DNA from: Mastigias papua
Lineage: Eukaryota; Cnidaria; Scyphozoa; Rhizostomeae; Mastigiidae
Length of the DNA stretch: 64,000 nt
Reading direction: 5' to 3'
Assembly: GCA_964019165.1 (NCBI GenBank)
Contig: OZ025268.1
Coordinates: 6,388,528 to 6,452,527 of the forward strand
Shown here in pieces: positions 31,386 to 44,500 of the stretch. The position numbers and the translations under genes were made by a program. Below the pieces are notes generated by a model. It did no database searches and was not told where the DNA came from. It saw only the letters and a list, made by a program, of their open reading frames with translations. Within the stretch, counting starts at the first letter, position 1. Every line of letters begins with the position of its first letter.

Positions 31386-34300
31386 ATGGCTCCTGTGAAA
31401 TCTAGAAAGCTTGTGATAATGGGGTTCAGGTCTGTAGGTAAGTACACTAAGTCAAGGTTATCTCAACCTTATTATACTTAGAGGGTTGCTCCTGAATGTG
31501 TGTCGTGCTCGCGAACTATTATAAAAGTGTTAGCCAAGAAAGGTTCATTCCTTGTAAACCTTACGCCGGAGATTAATTTACTCACGTTTACCTTTACTCC
31601 AAGGTAATACAGGTTGGTCATTTTTCTCTCATAGTTCCCGATGCGAGTGTTAAAAACAATAAGGTTCTCATGCCACTACGTAAAGGAGAGGACATAGTCT
31701 ACACCAGATATGTCCGGTGTAAGCTACATGAAATGGACACAGGTATCATTATTGTTAGGAGCTGAGAGGTACCTATGCCATTTCTGTGATAGTGCATTGA
31801 ACTTGTATTTCTTTCCGTTGCTAGAGCAGAAATTTGTATCCAGGCTATTACTGTGAGAATTTCTGTTTACATCACTTTCCTAACTTTCTAGTAGAGAACA
31901 AATACTCACTTGCGCGAACAAAGCTATCGCCCGCCAGTACGACTGATGCAACGAATGTGTGAATTATGGTCAGTTGCGCGGTTTAGCTGAAGTCCTTTTG
32001 GTACTGCTTATACGCGTGTGCTCACCCGGAAAGTTTGAGACAATTTGTTATTTAGGGAATCTGGTTGTTTAGGCGATTTCCTATGCATGATGCCTATCTT
32101 TAAAATCCAGAAACACCATATTTTCCTCTCTCATGATATAAAGAGAAATCACATTTACTGTAAATAATGTAGTTCAGCTGACTGCAAAATTCTTTCCAAC
32201 TCCACCATGTTACTTATGTCTAGATTAAGAATGCACAGTTGGTTTTTCAGCCCCCCTCAAAGTCACTGTCTTTGATTTTCTCTTCAATTGGGTCAGCTCT
32301 GTTGGCTAGTCATGTTGATATGAAGTGAATGTTATAAGATGTAAATGATTTATTTGTTTATGTTGTGATTTTGATGGGCCTTTCTGTGACCAGTTCAAAA
32401 GGGCACTACAGTGGCAGTTTTTCACTCAAAATTATATGAATGACAATTATTGACATTAATCATTTCTCTTTGTTAAATAGGGAGCTTTCTTATATGGGAT
32501 GAACATAAAGGAAAAATTAAAACTAGCATATTGATCCTGACATTACATGTATATTAATAATAATGATTCAATAAGAGATGTGTTTATAGCATACATCAGG
32601 TTTATGGTGCTAGTGTGACATTTAATGATGCTGGATCCTACTAGTTCAAGGAAATAGTACAGAAGACTAATATCGGGATCATCAAAAGATCAGACCTTTT
32701 AGCACTCGTACTGAAATAGTTTAGAAGCTCTGTTACACAGGAATGTTTTCAATGGTTCTCTTTTTGAGTGACTTATAACATATACTCTGATAATAAGACA
32801 CTTGATGTTTGCAGTTAGTTGCTTTTTGAAACAAGTGCCCTTAATCTTTTATGATGACCTATTCTAATTAAAAAAAAATTATTTGTAGTTTTGAATCATA
32901 GCACACTTTGAATCATTGAAGCTGCATCATTATATGTGTTAAAAGGGATATTTTATAGTTACATTAGAAATTTAAAGTACTCTGTTGATGTTGAGTCATT
33001 TTATTGAAAAAGTTTATTTCCTGTCAAAGGCTTCATGCAGTAATTAATATGTATGGATGTGTACATGTATAACTGCATTGTGCTTATTTGATTGAAATGT
33101 TTGCATCATGTTAAGGAGGGTTGGGGGGGGGGTATCTTTCTGGGTTTATTGTATGGAAGTGTGCATTTGAGATTTGTTATGTAGTCTGGTGTTAAGTGTT
33201 AGCCAAATGATTATGACTTGAACAATTTTGAAGATAGTAATTTCCTCTTCACAGGCAAATCATCACTGTCCATTCAGTTTGTAGAAGGGCAATTTGTAGA
33301 TTCTTATGATCCAACTATTGAAAATAGTAAGTTTCATTTGAGTTTTTGATTTTATTTAATTTGACTTAAGTAAGAATTGTTAAATTAAGAAGAACAATAG
33401 CAATAACAACAATAAAATTATTATAGTAATGAGGACAATATTAGCATATATACCTTAGAAAAAAATATATATGTACTGCTCTATATAGGTAATTATTACA
33501 ATAAACCTTACAGTGTTTGTCAGTGCCTGCCTGCCTGCCAATAATTAATCACAAGCTAAAACAAAGTACCTGTTGATTCTACAACTTGAATTTTTGTGAC
33601 TAATAGAAAACTCAATCTTATTTATTTTATTGGTGTTATTTGATTTAGATTACTTAACTTTGTATATATGTATGTATAAATATATAAAATAATTAATAAT
33701 TATACACACATAGCTGAAGAACAAAGGAAAACAAAAAGGAGAATTGTACTAAATGGATTATATTTCCATAAGGTCAATTGCTGAAATGTATGTCATGAAT
33801 TCTTAAGGAGGAATTCCCTAAGTAGGTAAACTAATTGGCAGGGATCACCACCTATAAAAAGGAAACATTAATAACTATAGGAGTTGTGAGTTTACATTAG
33901 AAATTTTGAGTAAGTACATGACTGTCATTAAACTAAGCATTTTCTCATAATCCCCTTTCCTGCTATATATAGTTTATTTGGCTTATGACTTTACTCAGCT
34001 ACCTTATAAATTGTAATTGTAAATTAGATTATACTATCTTTAACCAATTACTTATTATATGTTACAGCTTTTTCAACAAATATCAAACATAGGGGCCAGG
34101 ATTATCAAATTGATCTGGTAGATACTGCTGGTCAGGTGAGCAAACAAAACTTATTGATGTTTGTTCCAGAGGACATTTGTGAAAAGATTCTGCCATTCAC
34201 ACCATCATCATCGTATCATTCATACCATATCACAGGCACAGTGCTGCCAAATAAAAAGTGGGGATGGGCATCATATAAAAATTAGGGAGTCACAAGCAAT

Positions 34301-37300
34301 AAATTGCTTGATAAAGGCCAGATAAGCCACTGGGTATCAAAATGGGGGGGCATACACCCCCAGCCCCCTACCAATGCCACACCTGTATCAATTCTATATG
34401 TGGACATATTTGAAGTTGTGAAAAGGACACAGTGTGTATGTTTGGTTATGGGTTTGAGTGATTAGTGCAAATGCCATTGAGTCTTTATGTAGCATCTTCT
34501 CTTATATGCATATGAAAAAATTCAAATTGCATATATATTAGGAGATTAACCATTGGCTTTCAGGATGAGTACTCTATGATTTCTCAAGCATATACAGTGG
34601 GTGTTCATGGATATGTGCTTGTTTATTCTGTCACATCACAGAAAAGGTTAGTATTTGAGGAAGCATTACAATATTTTTAATTTTCAAGTTGTTTGTTTAT
34701 TCCTAAAGCATCCACAGTTGCTTTTCTTTTATGCTCTTTTGTATGTCTTAGCCATTGTTTTGTTTATGTAGTGAGCAGCTCAAAGAGGTGTATTCTCTAC
34801 ATCAGAGATGGAAGAAGCCATACAGGGCTATTTCATTGCTTTTGACCATTTAGTTGTAAATGTTTTTCCATGGTGATAGGGGAAAACCTTCTGTGAGAGC
34901 ACAATTAAAAAGTAGTTTCTAAGCAGTATTCAATTAGAGTGAGTAGTTTTGTGGCCAAAATCAAAATGGTTTTGGAGTAACCAGCTTGATGAAGTGATCA
35001 CTCATTGTAGTGCATGCAATAAGTGCCATTCAGTAAATTGCTTAACTACTGTAAGAGTAATTTCATGGAAAACTGATTTGTGTTACTATTCATAAATGAA
35101 AAAATACTTTATATTATAAGTGAGGTCTTGCTTACCAGTTTTTCTTTCCCTTGCACAGTTTTGAAGTTGTCAAAGATATCAGAGAAAAACTACTTGACTT
35201 AACAGGGTCAACATTGTAAGTAGGATCATCTCATACTTTTCATTCTGATTTCCAATTGCAATATTCTAAAATATCAAATTGTAAACATATGTGACAAGAT
35301 CCATCAACCAAAAATTTCAAGATGGAGAATCTTTGGATGCTATCACATCATCCTGGAATTTTTGCCAAGGTTATTATTTTCTTTATATTGCATCATGCCA
35401 GATTGGTGTTATGCTTGTCCTCATTTTGGTTTTACATCATTTTAGAATTGAGGCTAAAGTTGCCCTTTTTCAGTTCTATTTTGTGCTAGATTTGTGCCAA
35501 TGGTTTCCTTTTGTCTTCACTACATCACACCAGAGCTGATACCGTGGCTATCATGTTCATAACTTTACATCATACAATAAATGGTGGCAGAATTATCCCC
35601 ACTTCATTCTACAGTCCAATAATTATCATGAACAGAATCAATTCAAAATTTGCCAGTCTTTTAGTTGAAGATGTACACTAAAATGAGATTGCTACTTCTA
35701 GAACAAACTAAAGTTTCTTTAGTTCAATAATCACTTAATAAACATCTTTAATTTTGGGAAGGAAGATAGGAAAGCCTGATATCTTCAAATTTTAACTGTG
35801 TTACTGAAGGCAGACAATGGATCATATGTTTATTTTCCAGTGTCAGCCGATGATTTCATGATATTGGACCTTAAATAGGGATTTGTCTCATATAAAGTAA
35901 TGATGACCCATGCCTGAGTGGGGCAACCTTCAGGGGGGCAGATATATCAAATCTTTTTGTTCTGTGCACCATAGGTACACTAAATGAAGGAAAACTTGCA
36001 TTAGTGAAAACTTGATAAATAATATCTAGGCTGCCCATCACTGAACTATGCAATATTTGAAGTCAGTGTTTGGGTGGAATTTTCATTTTCAGTACATGAA
36101 ACCGAGTTGCTCAGAGGCTTTTGTTACAGTGTAGTAAGTTTATCATATGCTTTGTTTTTTCCTCTTTTTGAAATGCATCAAAATATCAACATATGCTCTG
36201 AAATGTTATATTATTTGTTTTGCCAGCCTTCCAATAATACTGGTTGGAAATAAGACAGATTTGCATATGGAAAGGTACTAGAGACATTTCAGTTCTTGAT
36301 GTTGAATTGATTCTAGATCTCAGTGCTATATTTGGGGCTAACTTGCTATATTTGTTTGGATTCAACCGTTACACCTATTAGATTTTGATTTCACCTTGAT
36401 TCTGGTTTATCTGTAGATGATATTGAGAGAGGATTAGAGTATTTATGTGGTTTTGGTACAGTTATGTACCTGAACCCTGTTTTAATGATATGAATTTGAT
36501 AGTTCTACCACACTGTGCTTGCATATTGGACACCTTGAAGTTTATCTTGGCTTATTTCAAAATCCTCTGTCTGGAAAATACTGTTATTTTAGAAATTTAC
36601 TCTTAGTTCTGGATGATCAGTGCATACAATTAGTTCTTTTTTGGGGTAGAAGACCGTTAGGTCACTTGCAAACTTTTCTTGATACATATGCAAAGCATCC
36701 TGTTTTATGTAGTGTTTGCTGACATTTTGTACTTTTTGTTTAGCAGTCAGTTAACAATAGCTAGCTGAAACTATATGTTTTTGGTGCTTGCCAAGCTTCT
36801 TTTAATGGGGCAATAATGACATCAACAGAATACTTTAAGACTTTGATTTTGCAGAAGGGATTTTAACAATTCTCTCTTTACAATGTTCTTTTTATAGGAT
36901 AATTTCTCCGGAACAAGGTAAAACATTGGCTGACACATGGAAGGCAGTGTTTGTGGAGTCATCAGCAAAGGAAAATAAGGTATACTGTAATTGTCTGCAT
37001 GTTGATTTCTGATTGTCCTCTTCTCTATCAAATCATATCTAATGTCTCAAATGTCTGTAGAGCTGCAAGTCAGCAGTGTTTATTCTCATTAATCGTTAGC
37101 CCACTTAGTACTCTTTTATTATATTTGTGCATTCAGTCAATTGTGATTTTTTTGTGATTAGCATCATTTCTCTGCCAAATTGGTCATGTAAATCTCTGGG
37201 TGTAGATTTGTGCATCCTTAAGAGACAAATAGTTTCTCTCTCCATGTGGCTCATTTACTTACTCCATATGCTACAATCAAAACTTTACGGAAAGTAGGAG

Positions 37301-37785
37301 TAGTTTAACTAAGGTCGCGAGTTCGAATCCCGCTCGGGTCGGTTATTTTCTCACACTTTCACTTTTCATAAGGCAGAGAAGCACAAAAAGTGTGGAAAAT
37401 GTCTTTCTCAAACAGTTGCTATTATAAAATTGTTGTGAATTGGTAGTCTTGTCACAATTTTGTTCTGGACTGAAGTTGAAAGACAAACTGTCGTCATTCC
37501 ACGTTTTTTGTTGTTTGTTGCAAATGGACACACTATAAGATGTTAGATTTCTATTAGTCATCCTCAGAGAACATACGTCTTAGGTTTTGTAAATGCTTGT
37601 TTTGAGAATACATTGCTTTTAGTATTATTTCAAATTCTATCCTATAATACAATGCATGCATTTTGCTAAATCGTATCATTGCATTCTAGTGCGTACGGGA
37701 TATTTTCCATGCTATTATCAACGAGATTGAAAGACTGCAGAATGGATCAGGTTTAAAGGATAAAGATGGTTGCATTTTATTGTGA
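31386..37785 (+). CDS. RHEB: RHEB small GTPase, eight exons
   Basis: Exons are 31386-31437, 33255-33326, 34068-34135, 34564-34646, 35159-35215, 36227-36274, 36898-36979 and 37690-37785. All have GT-AG borders and matching phases, giving 185 residues (human 184). The GTPase motifs are complete: P-loop MGFRSVGKSS with the RHEB-type Arg-Ser in place of the Ras Gly pair, effector region FVDSYDPTIENTF, DTAGQDEYSM (G3), LVGNKTDLHME (G4) and ESSAKEN (G5). RHEB in its GTP form activates mTORC1 at lysosomal membranes and is switched off by TSC2. The C-terminal box is CILL; a terminal Leu normally favours geranylgeranyl transfer, whereas vertebrate RHEB ends in Met and is farnesylated. The gene is divergent from ABRACL and upstream of the aldo-keto reductase on the same strand. 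Intron 1 is 1.8 kb. Confidence 0.95.
31438..33254. other. RHEB intron 1
   Basis: A 1.8-kb intron containing a poly-G run near 33123-33132 and otherwise AT-rich unique sequence. The later RHEB introns (237 to 1011 bases) contain no clear genes. A G/C-rich piece in intron 3 (34326-34385) resembles the end of a short DNA element. Confidence 0.5.
37300..37342 (+). mobile_element. tRNA-like SINE fragment (B-box half)
   Basis: The segment AAGGTCGCGAGTTCGAATCC followed by CGCTCGGGTCGG has a canonical B box (GTTCGAATCC) and a T-arm-like stem, but no matching 5' half or acceptor stem. It lies in the last intron of RHEB. It is most likely the 3' half of a tRNA-derived SINE promoter, not a tRNA gene. 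Confidence 0.55.
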
Positions 37786-39166
37786 ATTCATTTGTATATA
37801 TTTGTACACCTATGATCACCTTACAGGTGGTAGAGAGTGGTATAGAACTTGAACTTTTCTTTTGATGGGTCGTTTTACGATTCATTTGCGGATTCCAATT
37901 GGATGGCTGGGACAAAAGCTTCTAATCATGTACCACCCTGCTTTGTATTCTTTTATAGGGTTAGTTGAACAATGGGATACAATTTTTACATTGAATATTG
38001 TAATACAACCATGTAGGGACGTTGGAAAAGCGTTTAAATGGCGAGATGAAAAGGCGTTTAAATGCCAATCTCCATTGCTTTAGTGTTTTGTGGAGGGCCA
38101 GGAAAATCGTGATGGTAGTAGGTTCCTCTTAATTTTATATAGATTGCTTTCTAATTATTGAACCATTTGGGTGAGGTATTCACTCCTCTTTACTTTTGGC
38201 ACAAGAGTGATGCAGAGATAGCAGAAGTTGAGCATTGTTTTACCCTAGTATGGTCTATATCTGATAATACCATTACCTTATGTGGAGGAGTGCTGGGTGG
38301 TTTCAGGATGGCTTACATTGAAAATATGAAGCATATTTTACTGCTTTCTTTTATGAAAGCTACAGGGGGGGGGGGCATTTTGACATTCTTCTTGGAACAA
38401 GACGACCATCACTGACTATTATGTTTACTCGCTGCAGGACTCATTTCTGAAATGGGCTGAACAGGTATTCTTGATGATAGGGGGCAGGGACGTAGGAACG
38501 GGGGGGCCAGAGAACTTTTATATTGAGCACGAGGATTATCATTGAAGGAGGTTAACGACCGACCGTATCAACAACTTAGGGGGTTGTGCTAGACCTGGTG
38601 CAGTACAGAATTTTACCGTTGCCGTATCCTGTTGGACTTTTGTTGCATATTTGAATCATCGTATATATGACGTAATAACTTTAAATATATGCTTATATTT
38701 TTGACTTCGTAAATGTCCATAATAATGTTTTTACATTGCACTTCTAACGTCTCATTTCTTTTTTCTGAATCTCATTGCCGGCTCGCTGAGCTTATTGTTT
38801 CCTTTGAATACCAAGATTTTAAAAAAAATTGTAAGAGCTAAATGACTTTTTTGTGTGGTGTTCTCCAATTACATTAAGATGCAGAGGATGTCATAAGATG
38901 TGTGGAAAGGTCAGGAGAAAGTCCCTAATGTTTGTCTCAAATATCAGAAAATATGGCAGATAACACACGTATGGCCTCTTGTTGCCAACTCTTCAAGCTT
39001 ACTTTTTGCAAGATCCCTTTGTTATCAACAGCCCTTCCATATCACGTGGCCATCCATAAAGGATGTCCGCACATTAGGGGGGAGGGAGTTAGCAAGGATG
39101 GAGACAAATGCGGACAGGGGGAGGGGGTGGCTAATCGTAAGCGGACGTCCATAACAGAGAAATTGT
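37786..39166. other. RHEB 3' flank
   Basis: Likely RHEB 3' UTR at the left. A poly-G run lies at 38365-38374, and GGGGGCAGGGACGTAGG (38481) resembles a short hAT-type end. No gene was seen, and no first exon for the aldo-keto reductase was recognised here. Confidence 0.4.
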
Positions 39167-39290
39167 TATATTTCGGTTCACCTTTCGGTCGCTATCCGAC
39201 GTTTCATACTCTGACGAGTGTCGGACGAAAAAAGACTTTTCGGTATGTCTAAAACATGGTACCGCTTTTTCGTGCTGTAGCAGAGAAATG
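39167..39290 (+). repeat. Penelope-like element terminal repeat, copy B (solitary)
   Basis: Bases 39167-39234 match copy A (13286-13353) with a single mismatch. Similarity resumes at GCTTTTTCGTGCTGTAG (39262-39278). No element frame lies beside it, so it is a solitary terminal repeat. It contains the second hammerhead motif. Confidence 0.75.
39205..39247 (+). ncRNA. Hammerhead ribozyme motif (type I), copy B
   Basis: Elements in order: stem I strand CATACT (39205-39210), box CTGACGA (39211-39217), short stem II closed by G39218 and C39226, GAA (39227-39229), stem III of four A-U pairs with loop GAC (39230-39240), cleavage-site C at 39241, and stem I partner GGTATG (39242-39247). Compared with copy A, stem III has an extra A-U pair and a different loop, and the first stem I pair is G-U instead of A-U. 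Those changes keep the fold, which supports a real structured RNA. Confidence 0.8.
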
Positions 39291-39855
39291 AACCGATGCC
39301 ATTCTCAACGAAACAGACATATACATATATGATCTCTCCGGTGACTGAATCCTTTGCAGGCTTATAGGCTGGAAACTATATTACGTTTCCAGAATTGAAA
39401 AGAAGGTTACAACTTGTGGCCGCACGGACAGGGGGAGCAGGCTGTTAAGCAAAAAGCGGACAGACATTGACAAGGGGAGGGAGGCTATAAAATTAGTGAA
39501 ACTGCGCAGACATCCTTATGGACTGGCCTGTTCTGTGCCCGTACCTCTATGACTGGCCCAAATGGAATTTCAGCAGCAACAACAACTACATGGCCATCAT
39601 AGCCATAATCTGATCAATGGCGGTAAATCTTACAGTGCAATGGCCTTAACTTGCAAAGATGTGAGGATTGATCTACCTATGATTGGAGGTGCTTCTTGAT
39701 TGCTACGTCTTTTTGTGAGAACTTGCTTTATTGTGCATCCGTATTACTTTGTTACCGGGGGTGGTAACGTTACCTTACATATAAGGCCCATATTATATTA
39801 CATATCAGGGCCTGATATATACACAGTAACCTTCCACATATAGAGGAGTAGGAAT

Positions 39856-40042
<187 letters not shown>

Positions 40043-40194
40043 GGCCCATGCATATAAGAATGTATGAACTATTTTGTTGATATCTCCTGTCTTACGTAAT
40101 GAATTATACAAGAATATTTGTGAAGTGAGAAGTTCCACTCCTCAGAAACATTTAGTCCAGATTTTCGCACCATTCCCACTCCTCTATATGTGGA

Positions 40195-40279
40195 GGGTTA
40201 CCTTACATATACGGTCTTGACATATATATACGGCCCTGACATATATATATACGGCCCTGACATATATATATACGACCCT

Positions 40280-40378
<99 letters not shown>

Positions 40379-40510
40379 GGTCCTGACATATATATATATA
40401 CGGCCCTGACATATATATACGGCCCTGAAATATATATACGGCCCACATTACAAGGCTTACACATTACAAGGCTTACATTACATATATGGTCCACATTACA
40501 TATATGGCCC
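40195..40510. repeat. CATATATATACGGCCCTGA-type tandem repeat with inner TA microsatellite
   Basis: Repeated units of TACGGCCCTGACATATATA flank a second pure TA run (about 40279-40376). Diverged units (TACATATATGGTCCACAT) continue to about 40510. The CATATAnGGCCC motif also occurs just left of the first TA run (39775-39815) and right of it (40038-40050), so the two TA tracts belong to one expanded satellite region. Confidence 0.9.
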
Positions 40511-41518
40511 TGACATACACAAGTCATAAAAATAGCTTAGATTATTGAAGTAGCCCCCTGGGATCTTATTTTTGATACTTTTGTAATAACTTTGAGGTAA
40601 GATAAAATTTAAACACTGTATGAATGGTATATATGATTTCATTTGCATGGGCCATATATGTAATGCAGGCTGCATGTGTAAAGGTAACATTGGCACACTA
40701 AGCCTACTTTGTTGGTAATTAAGGCTTTAAGGACCACAGAATACCACTTTAGACCTTTTGTGCCTATTTCATTCTTTCCTATATTCTTCAGGAATATATT
40801 GATCTGTGTTAGTTTTGATGACTGGCTTTTATTGACTTACTATGTATTACTTATCCATACCCTCCTCAGTTACTTATCCATACTTTCTATCATCCCTGGT
40901 TAAATCTACAAGCTAATGCAACCCATTAAGTATAATGTCCAAAAGAATATGACATGTTTTGATGGAAAAATAACTAATAACTGATAGAACTGTTTAAAAA
41001 TTTGCACATTGAATATTATTTTCTTTCTTATTTAACTGACCATATGAGGTATGTAGTTTGTTACTCTACAGTCAGGCATAGAAGGGGGTGACAATGAATG
41101 ATGGGGGCTTGAAAAAATTTCTGAGGTGTATGTCTATGGTGTGGGCTGTTATAGATGGGAGTGGAGAGAAGGCCAGCATATACATTAAATAAGAAGCTTC
41201 TGCTTTTTGACAAAGAACTCGTTACTTTTATTATATAATTTCTAGCATACTAACATTGTATCCATTATTATTGCTCATTATTCCATCATCATCAGCATAT
41301 TTACCTGTGTTTGCACCAGACAATTTTTGGTCTGGTTTGGGAAAATGCCCTCTTGGCTCAAAATTAATAAGTGGGATGGCAGGGGGGTCACAATAAGAAT
41401 GTCTTGGTGTGCATTTCTGAAAAAACCAATAGTTGGGGGGTATATTTGTGTGATTTATTTCTTTTCTATGTACTTTTATATGAGATTTTGATGATTTATA
41501 TGCAATTTTTATATCTAG
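40511..41518. other. Upstream side of the aldo-keto reductase
   Basis: The first exon of the aldo-keto reductase should lie here or further left. It should encode about 15 to 30 residues and end in phase 1. I did not find it. No other gene was seen. Confidence 0.4.
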
Positions 41519-44500
41519 TTGGTACATTCCAAATCAAAGATGAGGAGGTGTTGGTAGATACATTGCGGACATCACTAAAGGCTGGTTATAATCTAATTGG
41601 TGATGGAATAACTCATTTTCTTCAAAGTAGTAATTTATTATGAAGGATTTAAATTCAAAGATAATAATAATGGGCAGTGCAGAGAATTTTTAGTAATAGC
41701 ACTATTAAAGGTATTTTTTTAATATTCTGTTTACTAATCATTTTTGGTCAAGACTGGCATATTTTAAGTACAATTACTTGGCTTGGCTACCAACATATGC
41801 ATACAAGCACCATGCTTGCTATAGGTATAAAATGAATAGTCACTGATTGCATGTTTGTATGGTTTGATATCATGTTAGTTCTAATTCTACTGCACCACAA
41901 TAAGACATTTTGTAAGTTGAGGCCACATATCAATCACTATAAAATTTATGCATTGGTCAAACTTTTATGCAGATACTGCTTCTGTCTATAAAAATGAGGA
42001 ATATATTGGAAAGCACTTGACAACACTTTTAGATGAGGTTGGTTTAAAAAGAAGTGATATCTTCATCACCAGTAAACTATGTAAGTTAGTACCTTTATGC
42101 TTCTTGTCATTCCATAGGCACCTTGGATGATAGACAGTGATGTTCTACATCAAGATACTAAGCTAGCTATAGGATGTAGTATGCTAGGATTTTTTAAAAC
42201 AGGATTTTTACAACAGAATTTTTACAACAGGATTTTTACAACAGGATTTTTACAACTGGATTTTTATAACAGGATTTTTACAACAGGATTTTTACAGCAG
42301 GATTTTTACAACAGGAGTTTTACAACAGGATTTTCGACAGTTGGAAGTAATTTAAGAAATAAGTTATGATATCAGTTTTTAGCATCAATTCCTTCTTCTT
42401 GTTGGTCAAAGAAGGGCTTGTCTAGTTGCTTATCGTATTTTAAATGCTAAATTTTCTTCTAGCTCCAAGAGACCATGGGTATGAATCTGCAAAGGCAAGC
42501 GTTATTCAGTCACTGAATTTACTTAAGTGTGAATATTTGGATTTATATTTGATTCACTGGCCGGGAAAATCAAAGCTCAAATGTGAAGACCCAATGAACA
42601 GAGAATTTCGGAAAGCTAGTTGGGAGGCTCTGGAAGAAATGTATGAACAAAGTATGCAAAGGCTGCAGTGTCATATTTTAGTCATTACAGTAGCACTTCT
42701 AGGAATAATAAGAAAAGTTCTGCATCTAGTGATGTTTGCAACTGATCTATGGTACTCAATTCAAAAAAATAAAGCAAGTAGCCAACATTCCCATTTAATT
42801 TACTTTGGATGAGAATAAATTAAGGTATATTTCATGATAACATTGATGATTCAGCTGGTCATTTTAGCTGGCAATATTATGTAACCAAGCTTGCAACTGG
42901 GTAAGTTCATCGGCAAGCATCAAATCAGCTGCAGCATCAGATACCTCAGAGTTCTGTGGTTAAATTACATTTCTAAGAAGAATATGTAAAAGCATGGAAT
43001 TGTCAATTAACCTACCAAAGCTTGCTTGAAAGTTTTTCTTATGAACAAAACACCACTGTATTGATTCAATTACATAAAAAGTGTGCTCTATTGTGGAATA
43101 TGTACTTGTATTAAGCCAGTTCACACTATTTACAATTTTCCTAATGTTTGGTCCTACCTACATGGAAACCTGAGTCAGCTATGTTCTTGATAACAGATCT
43201 TGTGAAGAACATTGGTGTCTCAAATTACACAGTTTCACACTTGAAAGATATGACTGAGTATGCAAAGGTGACGCCAGCAGTAAATCAGGTACTTTGCCCG
43301 TTAGTAACCTTTAATTTACATTGTGTATTACCTTATTGCCAAGATATTGCAAATACTTGTCTGCCAAACAGCTTATTAATGAAATTATTGGATGATTTGA
43401 GTCCTGCTTCAGTGGGAATGCTTGGAAGTGGAAATCTGCTGTTATTCACACAGATTTCTTTTAGTGTTGGATTTTCTTGAGTCAGCCTCAGACATTCTTG
43501 TTGCTAGCCAAGTTTGGCCTTTAACTACCTAAACTAGAAATCTCTTATTTCTGTAGTTCAGGCAAGAAATCAAAAGAATTGTATATAGATCAGACATAAA
43601 GGCATACAATATGAAGAATCGTGAGCTTTTTGTGTAAGGTGTAGCTTGCAGAAAATGAAGTCATGCACTGATAACCTCTGAAATTAACACTCTGTTTTAA
43701 AGGTTGAATTTCATCCTCACTTATACCAAAGAGAGTTATTGGAATATTGTCAAGCTCAAAATATTGAAGTTCAGGCATATTCATCCCTTGGTACTGGGGA
43801 AGTAAGCACTTTCATTAATAAAATTTGTATTGTTTCATGTTACATAGAACTATTTTGACATTATGCTCAGTATTTTTCCCGGCCATCTTTTGTTCTTCCT
43901 ATCTCATTTGTTTTCACTTCCATCTTTATATACTCAAGTAGCTAACTTTTTTGTCAAAACGTTTACCTCCATTATGTTTTGGTAACACATTTTGAGACTT
44001 TTTACCCCTTGCACTATAACTTGATTATTTGGCACCTATTCAGGAAGTGTACTATTTTAGGGGGAGTTAGTGGAATACAGCAGTACCCCTATCTCAGAAT
44101 TTATGAATCTTTGGAATTCAAATTGTAAGTCATTAATATGGTGTAAGTCATTAATGTGGGGGCACTTGAAGATAACAAACAGCTCAACTTTCTACCACAG
44201 AAGCAGCCTCTTATTGGCAGTATTGTGTTTCACATGGAATGTGATACTTATTAGAAGTAAAAAATTCACAGAGATATATTGAGACATTTACTTCTCTCAG
44301 TCATTCCTGACTCAAAGTGCTATGAAGCAACTTAAAAAAGCGTATAACAAATGTAAAGTATATGGTTTGAATGAACATTTTCTGTGATTCTTAGCCTTCT
44401 TGTTTCTAAGTCTTCCACAAGAGAAGGAACCTCTGCTTCTGTTAGTCTTAGGCTTTCCCGGCAGTATCAAGCTTACTATTTATATGCAGCACTTATGAAT

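Noticed and set aside
37300..37342. A possible tRNA gene
   Set aside because: Only the B-box/T-arm half is present. There is no acceptor stem, D-arm or anticodon arm.
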